A DNA stretch of 5,360 nucleotides from Gammaproteobacteria bacterium (GTDB taxonomy: Bacteria > Pseudomonadota > Gammaproteobacteria > Steroidobacterales > Woeseiaceae), in NCBI GenBank assembly GCA_003645495.1, contig QNFK01000169.1, forward strand, positions 1 through 5,360, in the 5' to 3' direction. Positions 1 to 5,360 of the stretch are shown piece by piece. A program made the translations under genes and the position numbers. Under the pieces are notes generated by a model. It saw nothing but the letters and a program-made list of their open reading frames with translations. It ran no database searches and was not told the DNA's origin. Position 1 is the first letter of the stretch. Each line of letters starts with the position of its first letter.

Positions 1-383
1 AGAATAAAACCATTGCGGTGGATGTACTCGAAAGAAAACTGGATGAGGCGATATTGCGGGAAACGCCACCGCTCGAGCGTTTTCAGGGCGTCGTCAAAGT
101 CATCGCGGGCATTGCGCCGCTCATGGGGCTACTGGGGACAGTCGTTGGCATGATCCGTACCTTCCAGACAATCACGCTTTATGGCACCGGCGATCCAAAA
201 CTGATGGCAGATGGAATTTCGCAGGCCCTGGTCACAACAGTTGAGGGTCTTGTTGTCGCCATACCGCTGGTATTCCTATACGCATTGATAGCAGACAAGA
301 GTCGCGAGCTTATCGAGATCCTTGAGGAGCAAAGTGCGGGGATTATTGCGCGGCACGCCGAAAAAATCATTGAGGCGAAATAA
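1..383 (+). CDS. MotA/TolQ/ExbB-family proton channel protein, TtpC-like (C-terminal part, cut by window start)
   Basis: The reading frame is open to the left edge (first full codon at 3), so the gene begins outside the window. The GTG at 18 lies inside the protein and is not its start. The 126 visible residues are the C-terminal channel domain. A first transmembrane helix (about residues 32-56) carries the family motif APLMGLLGTVVGMI with the pore-lining Thr46. A second helix (about 74-96) follows with SQALVTTVEGLVVAIP and Thr79. The protein ends in a charged, probably cytoplasmic helix. Known for the family: the inner-membrane ExbB/TolQ stator uses proton-motive force to energise TonB. Position as the first of two ExbB-type genes before exbD, tonB and a TPR gene matches TtpC of the Vibrio TonB2 system, whose members are about 450 residues with a signal peptide and coiled coil at the N-terminus. 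That part is not visible, so the TtpC label is inference. Family membership is secure. Confidence 0.9.
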   Translation, partial: NKTIAVDVLERKLDEAILRETPPLERFQGVVKVIAGIAPLMGLLGTVVGMIRTFQTITLYGTGDPKLMADGISQALVTTVEGLVVAIPLVFLYALIADKSRELIEILEEQSAGIIARHAEKIIEAK

Positions 384-385
384 CA

Positions 386-931
386 GTGTTTACCCTGGAA
401 TCTCCTTTGCTCGCTTTCCAGGGATTTTTCGGCGCTGGCGGTAGTGTTTTGTGGGCGATATTCGCGGCAACTGCTTTGATGTGGACAATGATTGTCGAAC
501 GCCTGTGGTTTTTTCGTTACGTGCACGCAAAAAATCTCGCAGCAATAAACGAGGAGTGGTCATCACGGCGTGAGACATCGTCCTGGAACGCGCTGCGGGT
601 ACGACGGCAGCTGATTTCCGGTATCTCGCTGGCGGTTAATCGCTACGTGCGAATTATCCAGGCATTAATGGCATTGCTGCCGCTACTGGGCCTGCTTGGC
701 ACAGTGACCGGCATGATCCAGATATTCAATGTCGTTGCAGTTGCCGGAACGACCAATGCAAGGCTCATGGCCGCGGGTGTTTCTGCGGCGACAATTCCAA
801 CCATGGCCGGTCTGGTTGCGGCGTTATCCGGCTTTTGGTTCGCAGTTTACTTTCGAAAACGCGCCAGGCTGGAGGTGCAAAAAGCTGGTGAGTTGCTGGC
901 TATTGAATCAGAGTGCGGTGAAGGAGCATGA
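386..931 (+). CDS. exbB: ExbB-type TonB-system proton channel subunit
   Basis: This 181-residue inner-membrane protein belongs to the MotA/TolQ/ExbB family. It has the short form typical of TonB2-cluster ExbB, against 244 residues in E. coli ExbB. It shows one N-terminal transmembrane helix (about 19-37), a cytoplasmic loop (about 40-90), then two helices (about 91-113 and 138-158). The family signature LLPLLGLLGTVTGMIQIF contains Thr106, and ATIPTMAGLVAALSG contains Thr139. By position these match E. coli Thr148 and Thr181. Ala134 stands where E. coli has Glu176. The start is GTG, two bases after the previous stop, with a TGAGG element at 371-375 ten bases upstream. The end overlaps the next gene by four bases (ATGA). 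It should assemble with the ExbD proteins and probably work beside the TtpC-like protein. Product call is secure; the division of labour between the two ExbB-type proteins is inferred. Confidence 0.93.
   Translation: MFTLESPLLAFQGFFGAGGSVLWAIFAATALMWTMIVERLWFFRYVHAKNLAAINEEWSSRRETSSWNALRVRRQLISGISLAVNRYVRIIQALMALLPLLGLLGTVTGMIQIFNVVAVAGTTNARLMAAGVSAATIPTMAGLVAALSGFWFAVYFRKRARLEVQKAGELLAIESECGEGA
917..926 (+). promoter_or_regulatory. ribosome-binding region of the first exbD
   Basis: The only usable start for the first exbD is ATG 928, because an in-frame TGA lies at 919-921. The perfect-looking AAGGAG (921-926) is just one base from that ATG, which is too close for normal use. The overlapping GGTGA (917-921) can pair with the 5' part of the anti-Shine-Dalgarno and sits six bases from the ATG. 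GGTGA, or coupling through the ATGA overlap with exbB, is the more likely initiation signal. Confidence 0.5.
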
Positions 932-1332
932 GAAGGCGGCGACGTTCGGAGAGCGAGGCGGAGATAAACGTAACGCCGCTACTCGATATCGTTTTCATCA
1001 TGTTGATCTTTTTCATAGTGACCACGTCCTTCGTGCATGAAATTGGCGTGGAGATGAATCGAAGTGCAAATGAGCCATTAACGACAGAAGAAGAATCGGA
1101 GATAATACTCATTCGAATTGATAACGATGGACAGATATACATACGCAACCGGCAGACAGATATTCGCCTGGTCCACGCCAATATTGAATCGAGCCTTGCT
1201 TCCATGCCTGATGCAGCCGTCGTTGTTGCCGCCGCACGAAACTCGGATGCAGGATTGTTGGTCAAAGTCGTTGACCAGGCCAGGGTTGCCGGTGCCCAGC
1301 AGGTCTCAATGGTCGCGCTGTCGGAGATGTAA
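928..1332 (+). CDS. exbD: ExbD biopolymer transporter, first tandem copy
   Basis: This 134-residue ExbD/TolR-family protein is of usual length. It has a short cytoplasmic N-terminus with five consecutive arginines (residues 2-6), then the signature INVTPLLDIVFIMLIFF. Its single transmembrane helix runs about 18-36. Asp20 matches the essential proton-carrying Asp25 of E. coli ExbD. The periplasmic domain (about 40-134) ends in the family-typical pattern of a Val-Asp-Gln-Ala-Arg helix and a final strand. Known role: the ExbD dimer sits inside the ExbB pentamer and couples proton flow to TonB. It overlaps exbB by four bases (ATGA) and the next exbD by one base (TAATG). A second exbD follows directly, with an almost identical membrane helix but a clearly different periplasmic domain. 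The two could form a heterodimer or serve different ExbB partners; that is inference. Confidence 0.94.
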   Translation: MRRRRRSESEAEINVTPLLDIVFIMLIFFIVTTSFVHEIGVEMNRSANEPLTTEEESEIILIRIDNDGQIYIRNRQTDIRLVHANIESSLASMPDAAVVVAAARNSDAGLLVKVVDQARVAGAQQVSMVALSEM

Positions 1333-1739
1333 TGACGAGCAGACGCGAAAAACAGGTCGACGAGATGGATATCAACATCACACCGATGCTCGATATCGTA
1401 TTTATCATGCTGATCTTTTTTATCGTCACCACGTCGTTTGTGCGCGAGACCGGCATCGATCCACACAGGCCTGTCGCAGAGACTGCAACGGATCAGGGTC
1501 ATGCAAATATCCTGATAGGTATCGATAGCGATGGCCAGATCTGGGTGAACCGGCAAATCGTGCAAGTTGGCGAGGTACGACAACTGGTCGAAAGTGCTGT
1601 CAACGAAAACCCGGAGAGCTCGGCAGTATTGATCACGGACGAGGAAGCACCAACGGGGATAATGCTCGATATCATGGACCAGGTGCGGCTGGGCGGTGTC
1701 GCAAACATCGCGGTCGCCGCACAACCGGAGTCGACCTGA
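1332..1739 (+). CDS. exbD: ExbD biopolymer transporter, second tandem copy
   Basis: This 135-residue ExbD/TolR-family protein is arranged like the preceding copy. It has a short cytoplasmic tail with mixed charge (TSRREKQVDEMD), the signature INITPMLDIVFIMLIFF with the key Asp21, one transmembrane helix (about 19-37), and a periplasmic domain to the end. The start ATG 1332 shares its A with the previous stop (TAATG) and has a GGAG element (1323-1326) five bases upstream, so the start is well supported. Over the 24 codons of the membrane segment it matches the first copy at 22 residues and 58 of 72 bases (hand count). Most differences are at third codon positions. The periplasmic domains agree much less. 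This is a tandem paralogue kept under selection, not a recent copy or pseudogene. It sits directly before tonB. Confidence 0.94.
   Translation: MTSRREKQVDEMDINITPMLDIVFIMLIFFIVTTSFVRETGIDPHRPVAETATDQGHANILIGIDSDGQIWVNRQIVQVGEVRQLVESAVNENPESSAVLITDEEAPTGIMLDIMDQVRLGGVANIAVAAQPEST
1727..1730 (+). promoter_or_regulatory. probable tonB ribosome-binding site
   Basis: GGAG lies inside the 3' end of the second exbD, ten bases before ATG 1741. This supports 1741 over the in-frame GTG at 1696, which would overlap exbD by 44 bases and add 15 polar residues before the membrane anchor. A second ATG at 1747 is also possible but sits further from the GGAG. Confidence 0.5.
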
Positions 1740-1740
1740 A

Positions 1741-2379
1741 ATGCGTATGCTCTTGTCAGCATTGATTGGCACTTTTGTCGCGATAGCGCTTTTCCTGATG
1801 ATGAGCGGCATGATTGCCGGCGCTGGCGATGTAAACGAAAGGCGCAACAACATGTTGAATCTTGACTTCATTCGCCTGAACCTGGAAGAGATCGAGAATA
1901 TCCGCCGAAGATTGCCGCCACCGGAGCCCGAAAAAGTGGCACGGCTTCCGGAATTGTCGCAACCTGACCTGGAGCCTGACGAGATGCCGTTGCAACCAAT
2001 GCCGGAAATCGAAACGTCATATATAGACATTAGTGGCGTGCGGGTTGGATCGGCACTTGAGATGGGTCGGTTTTCAACTGAAATGCTTGTGGGCAAGTAC
2101 ACTGAGGATGGCGACATCGTGCCAATTCTTCGCGTCGAACCGATATACCCGACGGTTGCTATGACGCGCAAGACAAGCGGCTGGGTTGATGTGGAGTACA
2201 TCGTGATGCCGGATGGATCAGTTGCCCAGGCCCGTGTTGTCGCATCAGCGCCCAAGGGTATGTTTGAGAAAGCAGCGCTTCGGGCCATCAACAAGTGGAA
2301 GTTCAAGCCGCGGGTTGTTAACGGTCAACCTGTGCCGCGTGCCGTTAGTCAACGAATTAATTTCAACGTGTTTAACTGA
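1741..2379 (+). CDS. tonB: TonB energy transducer, short TonB2-type
   Basis: The 212-residue protein spans inner membrane and periplasm. Residues 3-26 form a hydrophobic anchor almost at the very N-terminus. Residues 27-58 are charged and probably helical. A short acidic, proline-containing linker (about 59-90, starting PPPEPEK) follows. Residues 132-210 are the TonB C-terminal domain, with VEPIYPTVAMTRKTSGWVDV, then MPDGSV and ALRAINKWKFKP, ending in a strand with RINF. This domain binds the TonB box of outer-membrane receptors. E. coli TonB (239 residues) has a longer linker with Glu-Pro and Lys-Pro repeats. The short linker, short cytoplasmic start and gene order fit the TonB2 group. The anchor contains no histidine, so the SxxxH motif of E. 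coli TonB (Ser16, His20) is absent. It starts one base after the exbD stop. Product call is secure; the receptors served are not in the window. Confidence 0.94.
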   Translation: MRMLLSALIGTFVAIALFLMMSGMIAGAGDVNERRNNMLNLDFIRLNLEEIENIRRRLPPPEPEKVARLPELSQPDLEPDEMPLQPMPEIETSYIDISGVRVGSALEMGRFSTEMLVGKYTEDGDIVPILRVEPIYPTVAMTRKTSGWVDVEYIVMPDGSVAQARVVASAPKGMFEKAALRAINKWKFKPRVVNGQPVPRAVSQRINFNVFN

Positions 2380-2384
2380 TTTTT

Positions 2385-3668
2385 GTGACTGTGACTACTG
2401 CAGTTCGAACTCAGCTTCTTGTAGCGTTAATAGTTCTGATTTATTCGGCAGCCGTACCGGCCCAGACGGAAATCGATCGGCTCATGCCGGCGCCCAGAGA
2501 TATCATTCCCGAAGTCTCGGACGGGATTTATTTGAAGATCGAAACCGTGGGAAAACTTCTGGATGATGAGAATTTCGATAGGGCGCTTGTTGAAATGCGA
2601 CAACTTGAGAAACGGTCGCTAAATAAATATGAGAGAGCCGCCGTCTGGCAAATGATTGGCTACGTTAATGGTGTACTGGGAAACACCGGGCTTGCGATCG
2701 AACACTTCGAAAAGGCACTGGCAGCGCAGGCACTGCCGCAGTTTGCGCATCAGGGTGTTCTTTACTCGCTGGCGAGTCTGTATTCAGGAGAGGGCGAGTT
2801 TCAGAGAGCCATAGATCTGCTGCAGCTATGGTTTCAGTACGAAGATGAACCAGCTGCAGATGCCCACATGTTAATAGGATCCTGGTATGCGGCACTAAGT
2901 CAGTATGATGACGCGCTGCCATTCATAAGAAAAGCAATCATGCTGTCAGAGCGACCGATCGAGAGTTGGTACGCACTGGAGGTCAATATCCATTTCTCTC
3001 AGGGGAACTATGCAGAGGCCGTTCCAATACTGAAGTCGATGTTGTCCTACTGGCCGCGAAGGCCGCGTTACTGGAACATGCTCGCCGATGCCTATCTTCA
3101 ACTGGATAATGAAAAAGCCACGCTTGATGTGATGATGACCGCTTACAACAATAGCCAGGTGACAGATACGCAAAGAATAATGGCGTTGGTCGGGCTTAAC
3201 ATGGCGCACGATATGCCATTTACTGCCGGGTCCATCCTGGAAAATGAAATGATTGCCGGGGTGCTTCCTGACGACCTGGTGAACCTTAAAACACTGTTGC
3301 AGATCTGGCTAAGTGCTCGTGAATATGGCCATGCGATCGCGACAATAGAAAAGATTTTTGCGATAGAAAATGACGGCTCATGGCTGCTGCGGGCAGCAAA
3401 GATACAAGTGAAAACCGGAGAATGGCGTCGGGCAGGGGAAAGTGCCGAAAGAGCCATCGATGCCGGTGTCGACAACCCGGTCAGCGCTTTGCTGTTACAA
3501 GGCATGGCCCTGACGGAGCTTGGTGAGTTTGTGGAAGCGTTAGTAATTTTCCGTAAAGTGGCAGCGACGGGAGACGAAGAGGAGCAACAGGTCGCTGCAG
3601 CATGGATACGTTATGCAGAAGAAGAAATAAATTATCAGCAAAAATTTGCGGCAGTCTCGGGCAGATAG
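2385..3668 (+). CDS. exported TPR-repeat protein of the TonB operon
   Basis: The 427-residue protein begins with a Sec-type signal peptide: Arg8, a hydrophobic core at about 11-20 and SAAVPA, with likely cleavage after Ala26. No lipobox cysteine is present, so it should be soluble in the periplasm. The rest is nearly all helical with tetratricopeptide-like repeats, clearest at about 85-118 (GNTGLAIEHFEKAL), 122-155 (GEFQRAIDLL), 160-190 (SQYDDALPFIRKAI), 193-226 (GNYAEAVPILKSML), 332-362 (GEWRRAGESAERAI) and 366-396 (GEFVEALVIFRKV). TPR repeats bind proteins. Genes of this kind close TonB2-type operons in Vibrio and relatives, so an accessory role with TonB, ExbD or TtpC is likely, though the mechanism is not established. 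The GTG start is five bases after the tonB stop and has no visible Shine-Dalgarno; the GTG at 2391 is an alternative. Coupling to tonB translation is probable. Confidence 0.88.
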   Translation: MTVTTAVRTQLLVALIVLIYSAAVPAQTEIDRLMPAPRDIIPEVSDGIYLKIETVGKLLDDENFDRALVEMRQLEKRSLNKYERAAVWQMIGYVNGVLGNTGLAIEHFEKALAAQALPQFAHQGVLYSLASLYSGEGEFQRAIDLLQLWFQYEDEPAADAHMLIGSWYAALSQYDDALPFIRKAIMLSERPIESWYALEVNIHFSQGNYAEAVPILKSMLSYWPRRPRYWNMLADAYLQLDNEKATLDVMMTAYNNSQVTDTQRIMALVGLNMAHDMPFTAGSILENEMIAGVLPDDLVNLKTLLQIWLSAREYGHAIATIEKIFAIENDGSWLLRAAKIQVKTGEWRRAGESAERAIDAGVDNPVSALLLQGMALTELGEFVEALVIFRKVAATGDEEEQQVAAAWIRYAEEEINYQQKFAAVSGR

Positions 3669-3679
3669 GCCGTTCCCCC

Positions 3680-3704
3680 GTGGGAGCGGCATCTTGCCGC
3701 GATC
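3680..3704 (+). repeat. REP-like palindromic unit, + orientation
   Basis: The unit begins GTGGGAGCGGC and ends GCCGCGATC. A five-base-pair stem GCGGC/GCCGC (3686-3690 with 3696-3700) closes a five-base loop, ATCTT. The GGAG foot before the hairpin resembles the GTAG/GGAG tetranucleotide of bacterial REP elements. A near-identical unit lies inverted at 3756-3780. It starts 11 bases after the TPR stop codon. No T-tract follows, so it is not a standard intrinsic terminator. Confidence 0.75.
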
Positions 3705-3755
3705 AAAACCCAATTTGGCGGCAATGATTGGTTTTCGCATCGACCTCACCGAACT
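3705..3755. other. spacer of the inverted REP pair, with internal palindrome
   Basis: The 51 bases between the two REP-like units contain AAAACCCAAT (3705-3714) facing ATTGGTTTT (3727-3735). These can pair as a nine-base-pair stem with one bulged base. Together with the flanking units the whole intergenic region could fold into one extended structure in either transcript. No coding potential is seen. Confidence 0.5.
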
Positions 3756-3780
3756 GATCGCGGCTAAAGCCGCTCCTACG
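3756..3780 (-). repeat. REP-like palindromic unit, - orientation, supplying a stop codon
   Basis: Read on the minus strand, the unit begins CGTAGGAGCGGC and ends GCCGCGATC. The stem is GCGGC/GCCGC with a TTTA loop. It differs from the + unit at 3680-3704 mainly in the loop and in GTAG versus GTGG. The TAG within GTAG (3776-3778) is the stop codon of the oxidoreductase gene, so the element abuts or slightly enters the coding end. The inverted arrangement with its partner resembles the paired REP units called BIMEs. Confidence 0.78.
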
Positions 3781-5360
3781 AGATCTTCAGGTCTCGTAAA
3801 ACTCTTCGCGCCGCGTTGTACCCGGGTGCGCCGGTTACACCTCCACCAGGGTGCGTGCCGGCACCACAAAGATACAGACCGTCAATCGGCGTACGATATT
3901 GCGCCCAGCCGGGCAGGGGGCGCATGAAGAAAAGCTGCCCCATATTGATGTCACCGTGAAAAATATTTCCCTCCGTAATACCGAAGGTCTGCTCAAGGTC
4001 ATATGGTGTGTATACCTTTCTTGCAATGACAGAGGAGGGTACGTTAGGAGCGTAACGACTGATTCTCTCCAGGACCTTGTCGCCCACGTTTTCGCGCTCG
4101 CTGTCCCACGTGCCTTGCCGCAACTCGTACGGCAAATATTGTATGAAGCAGGTAAGGACGTGTTTGCCTTCCGTTACCAGGCCCGGATCGACGTTGGATG
4201 CGAGAACACAGTCGACCCATAACTCGTCCGGTATTTCACCGCGTGCTGACTGATTGTAGATATCCTCGGCTTCCTGCAGAGACGGCACAAGAGTAAACAG
4301 GCTTCTTTGCGCTTTGGAATGCTCCGGCGGCATGCCTGATACCCTGGGTTCCTCACTCAGTACGAAATTGACCTTGCCGCAGGGGCCGTTCATTTTGATG
4401 CCGGATACTTCATGTCGAAAGTTTTCGTCAAGGTCGCTTGCAGATAGCAAACCTAGGAATGTTCGTTTTGGGTCCGCGTTGGATATGACGATATCCGCAT
4501 CAATGACCGATCCGTCCCGCAGAGTTACACCAGTGGCCCGTCCCGAACTCTGATTGATCTGTCGCACTTCGCTTTCCACGCGAATTTCAACGCCGCTGTC
4601 GCGACACGATGCCGCCATCGCCTCGGTGATTGCTCCCATGCCACCGATGACATGGCCGGCAAATCCCTGTTGTTCGTCACTGCCACCGCTCAACAGGTGA
4701 AACAACAGGCCCATGGACGTGCCCGGCTGGTAGGGTCCACCATGCTTGCCATACAAACTATTCGACAGGATCAGTCGCTTCAGCGCGTCCGACTTGAAAT
4801 TGTGATCGAGAAAGTCACCAAGTGAGCCTGTCAGAAACTGCAGCAATGCGGCCGCCTCTTTGCCACGCATACGACGAAATCGTTTGGCGACACGCAGGAG
4901 CTCCAGTATTCGCGCAATGCCTTTTTTGTCGGGATCCGGTGGTGCTTCAAGGAAAAACGGCTGCAGGTAGGCGGCCAGGCGCTGTAATTCGTCTTCAATA
5001 ACGAAGAATCGTTCGACATCTCTCGGCGCAACGCGCTTGAGTTCATTCGTCATGCGCGCTTTGTCTGACCACCAGGAGATCACCGTGCCGTCGGGCAATG
5101 CGGTCTGTACACCCGGATCGCACGCCACCATTCGCAAACCGTAGTCAGCGAGGCGCAGGTCCCGTATCACTTCGGGGCGCAACATGCTGGCGATATAGGA
5201 TGCTGTCGAGACGCGGCAGCCGGGGGCGAGAACTGAATCGATTTCTTCTGTGACGGCACAACCGCCCACAACTTCGCGCCGCTCCAGGATGAGCGTCTTC
5301 AACCCGGACTGTGCCAGGTAGGCAGCCGTCGTCAGGCCATTATGGCCAGCACCTATGATG
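3776..5360 (-). CDS. phytoene-desaturase-like FAD-dependent oxidoreductase, PYROXD2 type (start beyond window)
   Basis: The frame is open to the right edge and 527 residues are visible. The TTG at 5302 is internal, because 19 upstream codons encode the Rossmann motif IIGAGHNGLTTAAYLAQSG (GxGxxG binding the FAD pyrophosphate). Probably only about 5-10 residues are missing. After this come the acidic end of strand two in LILERREVVGG (about 24-33), STASYIASMLRPEVIRDL (51-68), the mid-protein GGMGAITEAMA (239-249) near the substrate/FAD domain boundary, and ADIVISNADPKRTF (288-301). The C-terminal FAD motif IDGLYLCGAGTHPGGGVTGAPG lies at about 492-513. These are features of COG1233 amine-oxidase/CrtI-like flavoproteins, closest in style to PYROXD2. 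Substrates of bacterial PYROXD2-type proteins are poorly known. No carotenoid gene is nearby, so a phytoene desaturase label would overreach. It converges with the TPR gene and ends inside a REP-like unit. Confidence 0.9.
   Translation of the reverse strand, partial: IIGAGHNGLTTAAYLAQSGLKTLILERREVVGGCAVTEEIDSVLAPGCRVSTASYIASMLRPEVIRDLRLADYGLRMVACDPGVQTALPDGTVISWWSDKARMTNELKRVAPRDVERFFVIEDELQRLAAYLQPFFLEAPPDPDKKGIARILELLRVAKRFRRMRGKEAAALLQFLTGSLGDFLDHNFKSDALKRLILSNSLYGKHGGPYQPGTSMGLLFHLLSGGSDEQQGFAGHVIGGMGAITEAMAASCRDSGVEIRVESEVRQINQSSGRATGVTLRDGSVIDADIVISNADPKRTFLGLLSASDLDENFRHEVSGIKMNGPCGKVNFVLSEEPRVSGMPPEHSKAQRSLFTLVPSLQEAEDIYNQSARGEIPDELWVDCVLASNVDPGLVTEGKHVLTCFIQYLPYELRQGTWDSERENVGDKVLERISRYAPNVPSSVIARKVYTPYDLEQTFGITEGNIFHGDINMGQLFFMRPLPGWAQYRTPIDGLYLCGAGTHPGGGVTGAPGYNAARRVLRDLKIS

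Noticed and set aside
18..20. GTG at 18 as the start of the first protein
   Set aside because: The frame stays open to the left edge, and a complete protein of this family needs a longer N-terminal part before the channel helices.
1696..1740. An upstream GTG start for tonB at 1696
   Set aside because: It would add 15 polar residues before the membrane anchor and overlap exbD by 44 bases. ATG 1741 has a GGAG upstream and fits the tight gene spacing.
900..2306. A 468-codon open frame on the minus strand opposite exbD-exbD-tonB
   Set aside because: It lies wholly antisense to three secure genes, shows no recognisable domain and has a Ser/Arg/Ile-rich composition typical of reverse-complement frames. 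Its length reflects the codon use of the genes opposite.
2340..2400. Separate promoter for the TPR gene
   Set aside because: There are only five bases between tonB and this gene, and I saw no convincing -35/-10 pair in the tonB end.
3680..3780. Intrinsic terminator between the convergent genes
   Set aside because: Strong hairpins exist, but neither is followed by a T-tract on either strand. They are better explained as REP units, though they may still slow or stop transcription.
3779..3796. Small palindrome CGAGA...TCTCG near the oxidoreductase end
   Set aside because: It is a five-base-pair stem within coding sequence with no T-tract, easily explained by chance.
5300..5302. TTG at 5302 as the start of the oxidoreductase
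   Set aside because: The codons upstream encode the essential GxGxxG FAD-binding motif in frame.

Overview
The window looks like chromosomal DNA of a gammaproteobacterium, probably marine or free-living. The reasons are a TonB2-type energy-transduction operon in the order known from Vibrio and related marine groups, moderate GC, and a pair of short palindromic REP-like elements carrying the GTAG/GGAG foot that is common in gammaproteobacterial genomes. The genus cannot be fixed from the sequence alone.

Positions 1-3668 (+ strand) hold a tightly packed operon of six genes. They are the C-terminal part of a large MotA/TolQ/ExbB-type channel protein (TtpC-like, cut by the left window edge), a short ExbB, two tandem ExbD proteins, a short TonB, and an exported TPR protein. 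Genes are separated by 1-5 bp or overlap by 1-4 bp, so translation is probably coupled throughout. In the family model, ExbB/TtpC and ExbD form inner-membrane proton-driven stators that energise TonB. TonB then reaches across the periplasm to drive TonB-dependent outer-membrane receptors for siderophores, haem, glycans or cobalamin. The TPR protein is probably a periplasmic accessory. No receptor gene is present, so the substrate is unknown.

Positions 3669-3775 lie between convergent genes and carry two inverted REP-like hairpins (3680-3704 and 3756-3780) around a 51-bp spacer. The second hairpin unit supplies the stop codon of the next gene. No classic hairpin-plus-T-tract terminator is visible.

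Positions 3776-5360 (- strand) hold most of a phytoene-desaturase-like (COG1233, PYROXD2-type) FAD-dependent oxidoreductase. Only its first few codons lie beyond the right edge. It is not visibly connected with the TonB operon.

I see no RNA gene, CRISPR array, transposase or prophage. The points most worth a second look are the tandem, diverged exbD pair, the missing canonical Glu in both ExbB-type proteins, the TonB anchor without the canonical His, and the REP pair that touches a coding end.
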